Shown: positions 25,410 through 35,757, numbered from the stretch's first letter. The stretch is DNA of 64,000 nucleotides from Dehalobacter alkaniphilus (GCA_040500365.1 CP148031.1:620001-684000); one strand, 5' to 3'. Notes: generated by a model not told the origin, from the letters alone. Numbers and translations are program-made.

Positions 25410-25662
25410 GATATTTTCCTCCTATACCTTCTTTTGTATTCAGATATGGAATTTAAAGATTTAATCATTCGATAAGAATGATGGCAAACTCTATTAGCGG
25501 ATAAATCTTCAAAAATGATATTTTGTTAAACTATATTTGTTATATTATTTTTCGTGATGACTCATAAAAAGTCCTCTATATACGTATCATTTTATTCCAG
25601 AAATTAGAACACCATCCTGAATAATGGAATATTTTTTTGGTTTCAGCGATAAAAAAGTCAGA

Positions 25663-25694
25663 GGAACAAGTATTTGAAGGAACAAGTATTTGAA
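25663..25694 (+). repeat. Tandem duplication of 16 bases in the htpG upstream region
   Basis: GGAACAAGTATTTGAA occurs twice head to tail. It lies in the 378-base gap before htpG. A TATAAT near 25722 with a weak -35 is the only promoter-like signal there. Confidence 0.7.
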
Positions 25695-25787
25695 TGTTAG
25701 ATTTTTTTCCATTCCATGGTATAATATGATGGTCGATTTTTGATTCAACCAAAGCACAGCCATATGAAATGATTGGGAGGGTTGGTA

Positions 25788-27665
25788 ATGATGAATAACA
25801 ATGTTGAAACTAGGGAGTTTCAGACAGAAATCACCCAGCTGCTGGATATTGTTATTAATTCTCTCTATACGGAGCGAGAGATCTTCTTAAGAGAATTAAT
25901 ATCCAATGCAGCTGACGCTACGGAGAAACTGCGCTACTGCAGGCTCACCGAAAATGAGATAAGCGAATCCGAACAGCCGCTGGAAATTTCCATCGAAACG
26001 GATGAAGAAAAGCACACGCTTACCATTACCGATAATGGGATCGGAATGACCAAAGAAGAACTAATTGAAAATCTGGGTACGATCGCCCATTCAGGATCCA
26101 AGGAATTTATCAAACAGCTGACAGAGGTCAGAAAGGCCGGATCCGGAAGCAATACCGATTTAAGCCTGATTGGACAGTTCGGCGTCGGATTTTATTCGGC
26201 GTTTATGGTTGCGGAGAAAGTAACACTTTATACCCGCTCTTTCAGACCGGACTCTGAAAGCTGGATCTGGTCTTCAAACGGAGCAGGGAGCTATTTAATA
26301 GAACCGGGTGATCAAAGCAATTATGGGACCAGGATCGTTCTCCAGTTAAAAGAAAATGCCTATAATTTTAGCAAAGCTGACGAAATCAACAGGATTATCA
26401 AACAGTATTCGAGTTTTGTCCCTTATCCCGTGAAAGTTAACGGTGAAAAGGTCAATACCGTCGAAGCAATATGGACGAAAAACGCATCTGAAATCAGTGA
26501 GCAAGAATATACGGAATTCTATAAATATATTGACAATGCTTTTGACGAGCCATTTTACAGAATGCACTTTTCCTCCGATGCGCCCCTTTCCATTAAAGCA
26601 CTGCTGTTTGTGCCCGGAGAAAATTATGAGCGGCTTGGCTTCAGTAAAATGGAGAGAGGCGTTAACCTATTCTGCAAAAAAGTCCTGATTCAGGAAAAAT
26701 CTGAAGCCATCGTGCCGGAGTGGATGCGGTTTGTACGCGGCGTCATTGACAGTGATGACCTTCCCCTGAACATTTCCAGGGAGACCCTTCAGGACAATGC
26801 GCTTGTGGCCAAACTGAACAAGGTAGTCACCGGTAGATTTTTAAAGTATCTCGAAGAGCAAGCCAAAGATGATCCGGCCAAATACAATCAATTTTGGGAA
26901 AAATTCAGCAGGTTTATCAAAGAAGGAGCAGCCTCGGATTATGCCCACAAGGACGCACTGGTCAAGCTCCTGCGCTTTGAATCTAACATGACGGCTGAAG
27001 GTGAGCTGATTTCACTGGAAGGCTACGTCGGAAGAATGAGAGAGGAACAAAAAGCGATCTATTATGTCAGCGGCTCCAATCGTAAAGTGATTGAATCCGG
27101 GCCGTATCTTGAGATCTTTAAGGACAAGGGCATTGAAGTGCTCTATACGTATGAACCGATTGATGACTACATCTTAAGCGGGCTTCCTGAGTTCAAAGAG
27201 AAGAAGATTGTTGCGGCCGAACAGGACAGTCAGGATCTGCCGGATTTAGATGCTGAGCAGCCCAGTAATGCCGAAAGTGATATTCCCGAGGATGAAGTGA
27301 AGGTCTTATTGGATTGGTTCAAAGAAACACTTGGGGACAGGGTAACCGAGGTGCGTGCTTCCAAACGTCTCGTGGACAGTCCCGCCGTTGTGCTCAGCTC
27401 ATACGGAACGCATAGCATGCAGAAAATGATGCAAATCATGAACAAGGATATGGAAGGTATCCCAGCGGGGATTTTGGAGATTAACGGCCGGCATCCGGTC
27501 ATTCAGGGAATCAATGAGCTGCGCAAGTCGGGCGACGCATTTGCTGCGGCAGCGGCGGAACAGATTCTGGAAAACTCGCAGATTGCCGCCGGGCTGATCA
27601 TCGATCCCAGGAGTATGGTTAGCAGACTCTACAACATCCTGGAAAGAGCGGTTGTGAAGAAATAA
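25788..27665 (+). CDS. htpG: Molecular chaperone HtpG (Hsp90)
   Basis: HtpG is the bacterial Hsp90, an ATP-dependent dimeric chaperone. The N-terminal GHKL ATPase has RELISNAADATEK, DNGIGMTKEEL and QFGVGFYSAFMVA; the middle domain contains RGVIDSDDLPLNISRE; the C-terminal dimerisation domain follows. The start ATG 25788 is 7 bases after GGGAGG (ATG 25791 is possible). About 625 residues is normal. No CIRCE or CtsR operator is evident upstream. Confidence 0.96.
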   Translation: MMNNNVETREFQTEITQLLDIVINSLYTEREIFLRELISNAADATEKLRYCRLTENEISESEQPLEISIETDEEKHTLTITDNGIGMTKEELIENLGTIAHSGSKEFIKQLTEVRKAGSGSNTDLSLIGQFGVGFYSAFMVAEKVTLYTRSFRPDSESWIWSSNGAGSYLIEPGDQSNYGTRIVLQLKENAYNFSKADEINRIIKQYSSFVPYPVKVNGEKVNTVEAIWTKNASEISEQEYTEFYKYIDNAFDEPFYRMHFSSDAPLSIKALLFVPGENYERLGFSKMERGVNLFCKKVLIQEKSEAIVPEWMRFVRGVIDSDDLPLNISRETLQDNALVAKLNKVVTGRFLKYLEEQAKDDPAKYNQFWEKFSRFIKEGAASDYAHKDALVKLLRFESNMTAEGELISLEGYVGRMREEQKAIYYVSGSNRKVIESGPYLEIFKDKGIEVLYTYEPIDDYILSGLPEFKEKKIVAAEQDSQDLPDLDAEQPSNAESDIPEDEVKVLLDWFKETLGDRVTEVRASKRLVDSPAVVLSSYGTHSMQKMMQIMNKDMEGIPAGILEINGRHPVIQGINELRKSGDAFAAAAAEQILENSQIAAGLIIDPRSMVSRLYNILERAVVKK

Positions 27666-27672
27666 TACCGGA

Positions 27673-28389
27673 GTGATTATTATTACGATTCTACTCTACG
27701 GGCTGATAGCGGGTCTGGTCACCGGGCTTGGCGCTGTCATCTCTATCTCAATAAAAAATATCACGAACAAGATACTTTCAATATCGCTCGGATTTGCGTC
27801 AGGAATCATGATCGGGATATCTGCCTTAAGTCTGATTCCGACCAGCCTGGACATGAGCAACAGTATCATTTGTATTGCCGGTTTTGCAGCAGGGGCTCTG
27901 TTCTTGTTTCTGGTGGATATTTCAATGCCGCACATTCACAAGGTTGAAGCGGATTTGAGTAACTATGCCAAGATGGGGTATTTTATCGCGCTCGGAATCA
28001 CACTGCATAATCTGCCCGAAGGGATCGCGATCGGCGCGACCAGCGAAGTATCGTATCACATGGGTATCATGACAGCCTTGACAATCGGTCTGCATAATAT
28101 TGCTGAAGGTCTTTGTGTGGCGATGCCGCTGTGTCTCGCCAACGTCCGGAAATCGAGGGTCGTCCTGATTACGACCATGACCGGTATGTCAACGCTGCTT
28201 GGTACCGGGCTGGGAATGATTCTTGGCCTGATCTCTCCGCTCATCATCGCTTTCTTTCTGGCGTTTGCGGCCGGAGCAATGATCTATATCAGCAGTGACG
28301 AACTGATTCCGAAAAGTCACCATTCCCACAGTGAGTATGCCAATGTCGGCATCATGCTCGGCTTTATCCTGGCATTAATCCTGTCGTAG
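27673..28389 (+). CDS. ZIP-family divalent metal transporter
   Basis: This 238-residue protein with about eight membrane helices has the ZIP metal-binding motifs HNLPEGIAIGATSE (helix IV) and HNIAEGLCVAMPL (helix V), as in ZupT. It likely imports zinc, iron or manganese. The listed GTG start overlaps its GGAG ribosome site, so the true start may be one of the ATT codons just downstream or depend on coupling with htpG, whose stop is 8 bases upstream. Confidence 0.88.
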   Translation: MIIITILLYGLIAGLVTGLGAVISISIKNITNKILSISLGFASGIMIGISALSLIPTSLDMSNSIICIAGFAAGALFLFLVDISMPHIHKVEADLSNYAKMGYFIALGITLHNLPEGIAIGATSEVSYHMGIMTALTIGLHNIAEGLCVAMPLCLANVRKSRVVLITTMTGMSTLLGTGLGMILGLISPLIIAFFLAFAAGAMIYISSDELIPKSHHSHSEYANVGIMLGFILALILS

Positions 28390-28409
28390 AATTATCTGTG
28401 GCATATCAA

Positions 28410-29999
28410 TCAATCATTTTGTGTCATCAAGCTATCGTTTTTCACGAGAACCAGCGGGAAAAAAATCGTAAAGGACGTTCCTTCTCCAGGGGTGCTTTCG
28501 ACCCGTATTTCTCCTCCGCGAAGGTACACCAGTTCCGATACGATTGCCAGGCCGAGTCCCGATCCTTGGCCTTTTCCATGGGAACGGGAACGGTCTCCCT
28601 GGAAAAACCTTTCAAAAATATGAGGAACGTCTTCAGCCGGGATTCCTTCACCGTTATCCCTGACGGATAGAATAAAACGGGAATTTTCCGATTTAGCGAG
28701 GATATCAATCGTTCCGCCGGAAAGTGTATGTTGAATAGCGTTATTAACAAGATTGTACAGAATCTGTTTCAGTTCATCAGGTTTTAATGGAAGCACTTGC
28801 GACGTATCCAGGACTTCCGAGACGAAATCGTCAATTGTCCGGAAATCCTGGCCGTTGAATCTGAAAGTACGGTCTTTAAGCAGCGGGATCAAAAGCGGCA
28901 TAAGTTCAGGAAGAACATCGTGCAGTCCAGAATTGAGCTCTTCGGAATGATCGCTGTTTATTTCTTCTTGGGCAATCCGATTTAAGGTCAGAAGACCTTC
29001 GGTAAGCCTGATCAGTCTTTCTGTCTCGATCAGCATGGTCTGATGGGCGGCATCCAAAGTTTCTTTATCTGCCGTACCCGTCCGCTGAAGTATTTCCAGG
29101 AAGCCTCTGATCGAGGTCAGCGGAGTCCTGAGTTCATGAGAAGCATCGGCAATAAACCGGGCCATCCGGTTTTTAGCCGATCTTTCCGTATTTAGAGCAT
29201 TTTCTATCTGTCCGAGCATATGGTTTAAAGCTTCCCGAAGCTGCTGAATTTCCGAAGCGGTTTTATTCATATACGGAAGGCGCAGGTCATAGCGGCCGGC
29301 GGCAATCTTGCGGGCCGTAGAGGAAATGTTCAGAAGCGGTTCCAATGGTTTCTGCAAAACCAGCGCTGTAAAAAATGTACTGAGCAGAATAATGATGATC
29401 GCGTTAAAAATATATCCTCTGAGATTTCGGCTCAAGATCAGGTCCTGTTCAGCCAGCGGCTGACCGATCAAAGCATAGCCCACATAGGGATGAATATCGT
29501 TGTTTTGTTCCAGGGGGAGACTGTTTACCGAAAGCTGATTCGTTACGACCGGGGCCACCATCAGCATATACTGCTGTTCGTCGGTATCCTGAAAAACAAA
29601 ACATCCGCCGGATCTCGCCTTCTCAGCAAGATCAAACTGCAGTTGGCTGTGGCTGAGATTAGGGACCGTGCTGTTCGCTTTGCCGTAGCTGTAAACAATC
29701 GATTTAAGCTGATGGTCGCTGGTATAAAACGCCACAAAATTTCCCGGGCGGAGTTCGGAGAATCTTCCCGGAGGAAACTCACTGCTCGAAAGCCAGCTCC
29801 CCATACTGTTCCGTATGGCGTAATAGTCTGAAAGCAGGTTCTGCTCCACGCTCTGATACAGGGAATTTTTCAAGGAAGTATACTGAATAGCCCCAATTAA
29901 CGTAAAAAAAATGATATGGCACACCCAGAAACGCAGCAGGAGCTGCCCTACCAGGGATTGCCGCCAAATATTCAGTTTTTCCAGAGGATTAATTTTCAT
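28410..29999 (-). CDS. Membrane sensor histidine kinase
   Basis: This 529-residue kinase starts at ATG 29999 after AGGGAG. It has a membrane helix near residues 18-40, an extracytoplasmic sensor region of about 150 residues, a second helix near 195-215 and a HAMP linker. The phosphoacceptor box is DASHELRTPLTSIRG, and the ATPase lobe has NLVNNAIQHT, DNGEGIP and GSGLGLAIVSEL. Its response regulator gene lies directly upstream on the same strand, so they form a two-component pair. The stimulus cannot be read from the sequence. Confidence 0.93.
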   Translation of the reverse strand: MKINPLEKLNIWRQSLVGQLLLRFWVCHIIFFTLIGAIQYTSLKNSLYQSVEQNLLSDYYAIRNSMGSWLSSSEFPPGRFSELRPGNFVAFYTSDHQLKSIVYSYGKANSTVPNLSHSQLQFDLAEKARSGGCFVFQDTDEQQYMLMVAPVVTNQLSVNSLPLEQNNDIHPYVGYALIGQPLAEQDLILSRNLRGYIFNAIIIILLSTFFTALVLQKPLEPLLNISSTARKIAAGRYDLRLPYMNKTASEIQQLREALNHMLGQIENALNTERSAKNRMARFIADASHELRTPLTSIRGFLEILQRTGTADKETLDAAHQTMLIETERLIRLTEGLLTLNRIAQEEINSDHSEELNSGLHDVLPELMPLLIPLLKDRTFRFNGQDFRTIDDFVSEVLDTSQVLPLKPDELKQILYNLVNNAIQHTLSGGTIDILAKSENSRFILSVRDNGEGIPAEDVPHIFERFFQGDRSRSHGKGQGSGLGLAIVSELVYLRGGEIRVESTPGEGTSFTIFFPLVLVKNDSLMTQND

Positions 30000-30117
30000 G
30001 ATGATCTCCCTAATGTGATCATACTTAAAGCACAACAATTGAAATGTTAAACATTCAATGCGTCATGATATTCCTGTGTAAAATGCATGATATTTGATAT
30101 CTCGTGCAGACTGCCAG

Positions 30118-30801
30118 TTACTGCTGCTCCGTCTGCAGATGGTAACCGAGGCCCCTGACCGTTTTAATAATTGTATGGTCCAGATCCCCAAGTTTCTCTC
30201 GAAGATAGCGGATATATACCTCGACGATATTGTCCTCTCCTTCAAAATCGTAACCCCAGATGTGAATCAGGATTTGTTCTTTACTCAACGTTTGGTTGCT
30301 GTTCCATAATAGATAGGACAGCAGTCTATATTCAGTAGGAGAAAGCTGCAGAGGCTGATTATCGAGCAGGATTGACTTTTTCAGTTCATCGATCGTAAAC
30401 CGGCCAATGGTTCTTTTGCCGGATAGATCCGGGAAACGGTTACGCAGCTGAACCTCGATCCGGGCCAGCAGCTCGTCAAAGTGAAAAGGTTTAACCAGAT
30501 AGTCATGGGCTCCGAGGCGCAGTCCTTTGACAATGTCTTTGGATGTATCCTTGGCAGTCAGCATAATCATGGAAGCACCGGATATTTCCGGGATGGATTC
30601 ACATAGTTCATATCCGTCCATGACCGGCATCATAATGTCAAGGATGATGACATGAGGTTCAAAGACAGGGATTATTTCCAGTGCCTTTTTTCCATTGTCC
30701 GCTGTTCCGATATCGTAACCCTCCTGCTTCAGCCCCAGGCTGAGCATCTGGCGGATTGAAGCGTCGTCATCCACGACAAGTATTCTGAATTTATTGGCCA
30801 T
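30118..30801 (-). CDS. OmpR/PhoB-family response regulator
   Basis: This 227-residue regulator has the receiver domain with the acidic pair DDDASIRQM, the phosphorylated aspartate in VIILDIMMPVMDGYE and the switch lysine in DYLVKPFHFDEL. The C-terminal winged helix contains LSPTEYRLLSYLL and a recognition helix ending VEVYIRYLREKLG. It is followed by its cognate kinase after about 120 bases. The target genes are unknown. Confidence 0.94.
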   Translation of the reverse strand: MANKFRILVVDDDASIRQMLSLGLKQEGYDIGTADNGKKALEIIPVFEPHVIILDIMMPVMDGYELCESIPEISGASMIMLTAKDTSKDIVKGLRLGAHDYLVKPFHFDELLARIEVQLRNRFPDLSGKRTIGRFTIDELKKSILLDNQPLQLSPTEYRLLSYLLWNSNQTLSKEQILIHIWGYDFEGEDNIVEVYIRYLREKLGDLDHTIIKTVRGLGYHLQTEQQ

Positions 30802-31014
30802 TCGTTTATTCCTCCTGTATCTTTAAAATACACGATTATTCTGAAAGGAAACTGAATACAGTCATATTTGTCTAAATATCGCCATATATTACTATTTTAA
30901 CGGTTTGAGCAATTTTCACAAGAATTTTCTGCAGCTCAGGATATCCGGATATGCTGCTTAGAATATACAAAAATGATTACGCAGGAAATACGCAGGAAAT
31001 ACGAGATGTATAGA

Positions 31015-31043
31015 TTGGACGAATCGTATAATCATGGTAAAAT
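31015..31043 (+). promoter_or_regulatory. metH promoter
   Basis: TTGGAC (31015-31020) and TAAAAT (31038-31043) are separated by 17 bases. A tandem ACGCAGGAAAT repeat (30979-31000) lies just upstream. I see no cobalamin or SAM riboswitch in this gap. Confidence 0.6.
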
Positions 31044-31100
31044 AATATGATAAACCCAAGGGAAGCTTGGAGGAAAAGTTTGCAAAGAAGTGGTGAGACC

Positions 31101-34100
31101 ATGAAACAACAGATTTTTAATGAATTGCTTGCGAGAAAAATTCTGATTCTGGACGGAGCAATGGGGACCATGCTTCAGCAGAAGGATCTGTCTGCTGAAG
31201 ATTTTGGAGGGCCTGAACAGGAAGGCTGCAACGAAATCCTGACGCTCACCCGTCCTTATATCGTGCGTGATATTCATGAGGCCTATCTGAAAGCCGGTGC
31301 GGATATCATTGAAACCAATACCTTCGGAGGTACAAATATTGTCCTTGGGGAATATCATCTCGGGGACAGGGATATGGAAATCAACGAGGCTGCGGCACGG
31401 CTGGCCCGCGAAGCTGCTGATAAATGGTCCACAGCGGAAAAACCGCGGTTTGTGGCTGGATCCATGGGTCCGACGACCAAGATGCTGGCCTTTGGAGGCG
31501 GTATTACTTTTACTGACCTGGAAGAGGCTTATTGCCGTCAGACACTTGGCCTTATTAAGGGAGGCGTCGATCTGCTGATCGTCGAAACCTGTCAGGATAC
31601 GCTGAATATCAAGGCGGCAGGACTCGGGATCCAGCGCGCCTTTGCTGAATTTGGGCGGGAGGTGCCGCTGGTCGTTTCTGTGACGATTGAACCCTCGGGT
31701 ACGATGCTCGCAGGACAGAATATTGAAGCCTTATATATTTCGATACAGCACCTGAAGCCGGCTGCCATCGGCATGAACTGCGGCACCGGAGCGGAACTGA
31801 TGAATGATCACCTCAGAACCCTGGAGGGACTTGCCTCTTGCGCCGTGAGCTGTTACCCGAATGCGGGGCTCCCGGATGAAGAAGGCGGTTACCAGGAAAC
31901 TCCGGAAGAGTTTGCCGGAAAGATGGCCGCTTACGCAGCCAAAGGGTGGCTGAACATTGCCGGTGGATGCTGCGGGACGACGGATCGTCATATCGAAGCC
32001 CTGGCAGCAGCCTTGGCCAAGTACGCTCCGAGACAAATACGGGCTGCTGAACGAAGCAGCGTCGCAGGACTCGAAGCGGTCTGGCCTGAAGAAGAAAACC
32101 GGCCGCTGCTGGTCGGAGAGCGGGCCAATGTGATCGGCTCTCGCAAATTCAAGGAGCTGATTGCCGATGAATATTATGAAGAAGGTTCCGAGATTGCCCG
32201 AAACCAGGTCAAGAAGGGTGCTCAGATCGTGGATGTCTGTGTGGCCAATCCCGACCGGGACGAGTTGAAGGATATGGTCAGTTTTCTGCCCCACGTTGTC
32301 AATAAAGTCAAAGCGCCGCTGATGCTGGATACGACCGATCCTGCGGTTTTGGAAGCAGGACTCCGGCTAATTCAGGGCAAAGCAATTATCAATTCGATCA
32401 ACCTTGAAAACGGACGGGAACGCTTTGATGAAGTTGTTCCGCTGCTCCGAAAATTCGGGGCTGCAGTCGTGGTTGGCTTAATCGATGAACAGGGTATGGC
32501 CCTGACCCGGGAACGCAAGCTCGAAGTGGCCGGACGCTCTTACAATCTGCTGGTGAATGAATACGGTCTTTCAGCTGCCGACATTATCTTTGATCCGCTG
32601 ACATTCCCGGTAGGAACCGGGGATGTCAAGTATCTCGGTTCCGCAGTTGAGACCATTGAAGGTCTGCGGCTGATCAAAGCCAAATATCCGGAATGCAAGA
32701 CGATTCTTGGGATCAGCAATGTCTCCTTCGGTCTGCCTGCAGCAGGCCGGGAAGTGCTGAATGCCGTTTTCGTCTATCTGAATACCGTAGCCGGGCTGGA
32801 CTACGCGATTGTCAATTCCGAAAAACTGGAACGTTATGCGACGATTCCTCATGAAGAGAAAAAACTGGCCGAGGATCTGCTCTTAAATACGAATGACCAG
32901 ACCTTAAAAGCTTTTACCGATTTTTACAGAGAGAAAAAGGTCACAGAACAAAAACAGACGTCCGGGCTTTCCGTTGAGGAACGGCTGGCAGGAGCGATTG
33001 TGGAAGGCTCCAAAGAGGGCCTGGAGAATGATCTGTACGAGGCCCTGACAAAATACCGGCCGCTTGAAATTATTAACGGCCCGCTGATGAAAGGTATGGA
33101 GGAAGTCGGCAGCCTCTTTAACAGGAACCAGCTGATCGTGGCTGAAGTTCTGCAGAGCGCTGAAGTCATGAAGGCAGCGGTGACCATCCTGGAGTCCCAG
33201 ATGGAGAAAGCTGAAGAGGCGGTCAAAGGGAAGATCCTGCTCGCAACGGTCAAGGGCGATGTCCATGACATCGGTAAGAATCTTGTGGAAATCATCCTGT
33301 CCAATAACGGCTATAAGGTGGTCAACCTTGGCGTCAAAGTCAGTTCTGAACAGCTGATTGAAGCGGCTAGGAAAGAGGCCCCTGATGCGATCGGTTTATC
33401 AGGACTTCTGGTCAAATCGGTTCAGCAAATGCTGCTGACGGCCCAGGACCTGCAGGCAGCTGGAATCAATACCCCGCTGATTCTCGGAGGCGCGGCTCTG
33501 TCGCGCAAATATACCGAGGAGAAGATTGCCCCGCAATACGGAGGACCAGTCCTGTATGCGCGCGACGCCATGGTTGGCCTGAATCTCCTGAATGGTCTCA
33601 AAAGAAAGCCAGTCAATGATTCAGGAAGCTATAACGCAGCTAAAAATAATGATCAGGTCGGTAATGCTGGTACTATTTCCGGTAACATCCCAGACAGTAT
33701 CTCCGGCAGTATTTCTGACAACCACATCGAAAATAAATTTTCGCCGGTCAGCTTTGACGGACCTGTCTGCCGCCCGCAGCATACAGCAAGGGAGATTCTT
33801 CTGGATTATCCACTGACGGAGATCGTCCCGAACCTCGATTTGCCTTTTATCCTGAGGCGTTATCTCGGTGTCAAAAACAAACTGCGCCACCCTTCCCAGG
33901 AAGAAATCAAGGCAGCGGAAAGTCTCCTGTTGGATTCTGCAGATGTTCCTAAAGACAAATCAGCAGAAATTCAGAAATTTGTTCAGAAGTTCCTGGAAGA
34001 AATTCAGGAACACAAGCTGATTACGGTCAATGGGGTATTTGCGTTTTATCCGGCCTGTGCGAACGGAAATACGGTCGCTATTCTAAATTCGGATCCGAAT

Positions 34101-34604
34101 CCGAATTTGAGTCCGAAAGCTTCAAATATTGTCCTTGAAGAACTCAGTTTTCCGCGTCAGCAAAAAGATAATGGCCTTTGTCTCGCTGATTATGTCCGTC
34201 CCTGGAATAAGCTTGACGGTCAGGAGCAGGCGTATGATTATCTTGGTATGTTTGCGCTGACTACGGGCCTGGGAATTAGAGAAAAGGCCGAGAATTACCG
34301 GGACAAGGGCGAATACCTGAAGTCGTTTCTTCTTCAGGTCCTGGCCTTGGAGCTGGTTGAAGGATTTGCTGACATCATGCATGAAAAAATGCGTAAAATC
34401 TGGGGGATTGATAACGGCATCCGGGTTTCTCCGGGCTATCCGATCTACCCTGCACTGGAAGAACAGGCCAAGCTATTCAGACTGCTGAAACCGGAGGAGA
34501 TTGGAATAACACTGACAGAGAATTTCATGATGGACCCCGAAGCGTCTGTTACCGCTGTTGTTTTTTCTCATCCCGAAGCTAAGATATTTAATATTAACCG
34601 TTGA
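31101..34604 (+). CDS. metH: Cobalamin-dependent methionine synthase
   Basis: MetH transfers a methyl group from methyltetrahydrofolate via cobalamin to homocysteine. I start it at ATG 31101 (MKQQIFNELLARKILILDGA). In order: the homocysteine domain with zinc cysteines in GMNCGTG and GGCCGTT; the pterin domain (GERANVIGSRKFKEL); the B12 cap and Rossmann domain with the cobalt-histidine motif DVHDIGKNLV; and a C-terminal reactivation domain ending RVSPGYPIYPALEEQ. A linker of about 45 Ser/Asn/Gly-rich residues separates the last two. About 1167 residues. It completes the MetA-MetY route in this window. Confidence 0.95.
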   Translation: MKQQIFNELLARKILILDGAMGTMLQQKDLSAEDFGGPEQEGCNEILTLTRPYIVRDIHEAYLKAGADIIETNTFGGTNIVLGEYHLGDRDMEINEAAARLAREAADKWSTAEKPRFVAGSMGPTTKMLAFGGGITFTDLEEAYCRQTLGLIKGGVDLLIVETCQDTLNIKAAGLGIQRAFAEFGREVPLVVSVTIEPSGTMLAGQNIEALYISIQHLKPAAIGMNCGTGAELMNDHLRTLEGLASCAVSCYPNAGLPDEEGGYQETPEEFAGKMAAYAAKGWLNIAGGCCGTTDRHIEALAAALAKYAPRQIRAAERSSVAGLEAVWPEEENRPLLVGERANVIGSRKFKELIADEYYEEGSEIARNQVKKGAQIVDVCVANPDRDELKDMVSFLPHVVNKVKAPLMLDTTDPAVLEAGLRLIQGKAIINSINLENGRERFDEVVPLLRKFGAAVVVGLIDEQGMALTRERKLEVAGRSYNLLVNEYGLSAADIIFDPLTFPVGTGDVKYLGSAVETIEGLRLIKAKYPECKTILGISNVSFGLPAAGREVLNAVFVYLNTVAGLDYAIVNSEKLERYATIPHEEKKLAEDLLLNTNDQTLKAFTDFYREKKVTEQKQTSGLSVEERLAGAIVEGSKEGLENDLYEALTKYRPLEIINGPLMKGMEEVGSLFNRNQLIVAEVLQSAEVMKAAVTILESQMEKAEEAVKGKILLATVKGDVHDIGKNLVEIILSNNGYKVVNLGVKVSSEQLIEAARKEAPDAIGLSGLLVKSVQQMLLTAQDLQAAGINTPLILGGAALSRKYTEEKIAPQYGGPVLYARDAMVGLNLLNGLKRKPVNDSGSYNAAKNNDQVGNAGTISGNIPDSISGSISDNHIENKFSPVSFDGPVCRPQHTAREILLDYPLTEIVPNLDLPFILRRYLGVKNKLRHPSQEEIKAAESLLLDSADVPKDKSAEIQKFVQKFLEEIQEHKLITVNGVFAFYPACANGNTVAILNSDPNPNLSPKASNIVLEELSFPRQQKDNGLCLADYVRPWNKLDGQEQAYDYLGMFALTTGLGIREKAENYRDKGEYLKSFLLQVLALELVEGFADIMHEKMRKIWGIDNGIRVSPGYPIYPALEEQAKLFRLLKPEEIGITLTENFMMDPEASVTAVVFSHPEAKIFNINR

Positions 34605-34616
34605 TCTCTGTAACAA

Positions 34617-34660
34617 ACGCATGAAATCCCGTCTCGAGACTGAGGCGGGATTTCATGCGT
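34617..34660 (+). terminator. Long hairpin after metH
   Basis: ACGCATGAAATCCCG pairs perfectly with CGGGATTTCATGCGT (15 base pairs). No long T run follows, so it may act as a 3'-end stabiliser or a weak terminator. Confidence 0.55.
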
Positions 34661-34757
34661 CTTGTGTGTTGTCAACTAGTTTTTATAGAGCCTTACCAGC
34701 CTCTTTCTCCTAAGGATTTCTTTGACTTTTCATAGCTGTTATCTGTGTTTGAATTTT

Positions 34758-35525
34758 TCAAAAACCATAGTTTTGCCTTCTTCTGCTAAATAGACTGGAA
34801 GTATAATTCTGATTTTGATCAAATAGTTCATAAGGATTTTGGACAGTTGGATTTTGAACAACAGGTTGGGCAAAGGTACTCAGAGCTTCCGGGGTAGGAG
34901 AAGGAACGGCCGGCCCGGGTACAATCTGGTTCTGCGGACGGATTCCAGTCGGGAAGGACTGAAGATTTTTACCAAAGCTAAACAAGCCTCTCCGTGTTTT
35001 TTGACGCTTTCTGTTTTGCTTTTCAATCTTTTTTTCTGCTTTGGTTTGTTTTCTCCCGCGTACACCTGCTTCAGATTCTATTCCGGTTTCTGTTCTTTTT
35101 GTCCTTTTTATGCCTTTACTTGTATTAATAACTGTACCTGAACCGGTGCTTATTCCAGTACCGGCACCATTTCCTGATCCTGAACTTGGTCCAAGTCCTG
35201 ATCCTGCTTCTGTCACTATTGTCTTTATTCCTGTGCCACTGTTTGCCTGGGGATTTCCGGGCAAGAGGAATGAAGGGGGATTTCCTTTAAAAATGACTTT
35301 ATTAATAAGCGGATAGCCGACCCGGTTCAACAAAAAGGTACCGGTTTTACGGGCCATAGGAATACCTATTCTTTTAGCAAGTGGAAGTCCGACTTTCCTG
35401 GCAATGGGCATGCCAATCTTTTCAGCAACGAGGGGACCAACTTTACCGGCGATGTATGGCTGAAGTTCCCTCAGTACAATCGGTGCAACTTTTTGCAGAA
35501 GATAGGAGGGTTGACCAATACTCAT
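34758..35525 (-). CDS. Unrecognised protein with six tandem octapeptide repeats
   Basis: This 255-residue protein matches no family I know. Residues about 28-76 consist of eight-residue repeats of the form [KR]-x-G-x-P-[LIM]-x-x: KVGPLVAE, KIGMPIAR, KVGLPLAK, RIGIPMAR, and the weaker KTGTFLLN and RVGYPLIN. A Gly/Ser/Thr-rich linker follows (about 95-135), then a very basic lysine/arginine segment (137-175) and a Pro/Gln/Asn-rich tail. There is no signal peptide. The composition suggests a self-assembling or surface-binding structural protein, perhaps spore- or nucleic-acid-associated, but this is conjecture. A GGAGG site precedes ATG 35525. Confidence 0.6.
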   Translation of the reverse strand: MSIGQPSYLLQKVAPIVLRELQPYIAGKVGPLVAEKIGMPIARKVGLPLAKRIGIPMARKTGTFLLNRVGYPLINKVIFKGNPPSFLLPGNPQANSGTGIKTIVTEAGSGLGPSSGSGNGAGTGISTGSGTVINTSKGIKRTKRTETGIESEAGVRGRKQTKAEKKIEKQNRKRQKTRRGLFSFGKNLQSFPTGIRPQNQIVPGPAVPSPTPEALSTFAQPVVQNPTVQNPYELFDQNQNYTSSLFSRRRQNYGF

Positions 35526-35745
35526 GGGGATTCCTCCTTATGGTTATAATGGAATATATTTACAATAAAAGGATATGTTTTTTTGACGGAAGTGTGTTTG
35601 TCTTGATTTATTTATTTTGCAATGATTTGGGACTTAAGTAATGTTTTGCATAAAATCTTCAAGAACTAAAATCGCAAGCAAAACGTAAAATAATCCATAT
35701 AGAAGGCCTTAGATGCATAAAAACGCCAATAAAAGGCGATTGCTT

Positions 35746-35757
35746 ACTATATATAGT
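35746..35757 (+). promoter_or_regulatory. NrdR box
   Basis: ACTATATATAGT, extended as CTTACTATATATAGTGTT, is a close match to the NrdR-box consensus. It lies 46 bases upstream of nrdR and probably controls the nrdR-nrdD-nrdG genes, giving autoregulation. Confidence 0.7.

Noticed and set aside
31260..34604. Frameshift or domain loss in metH
   Set aside because: The Ser/Asn/Gly-rich linker looks odd, but the frame is open throughout and all four domains are present in order.
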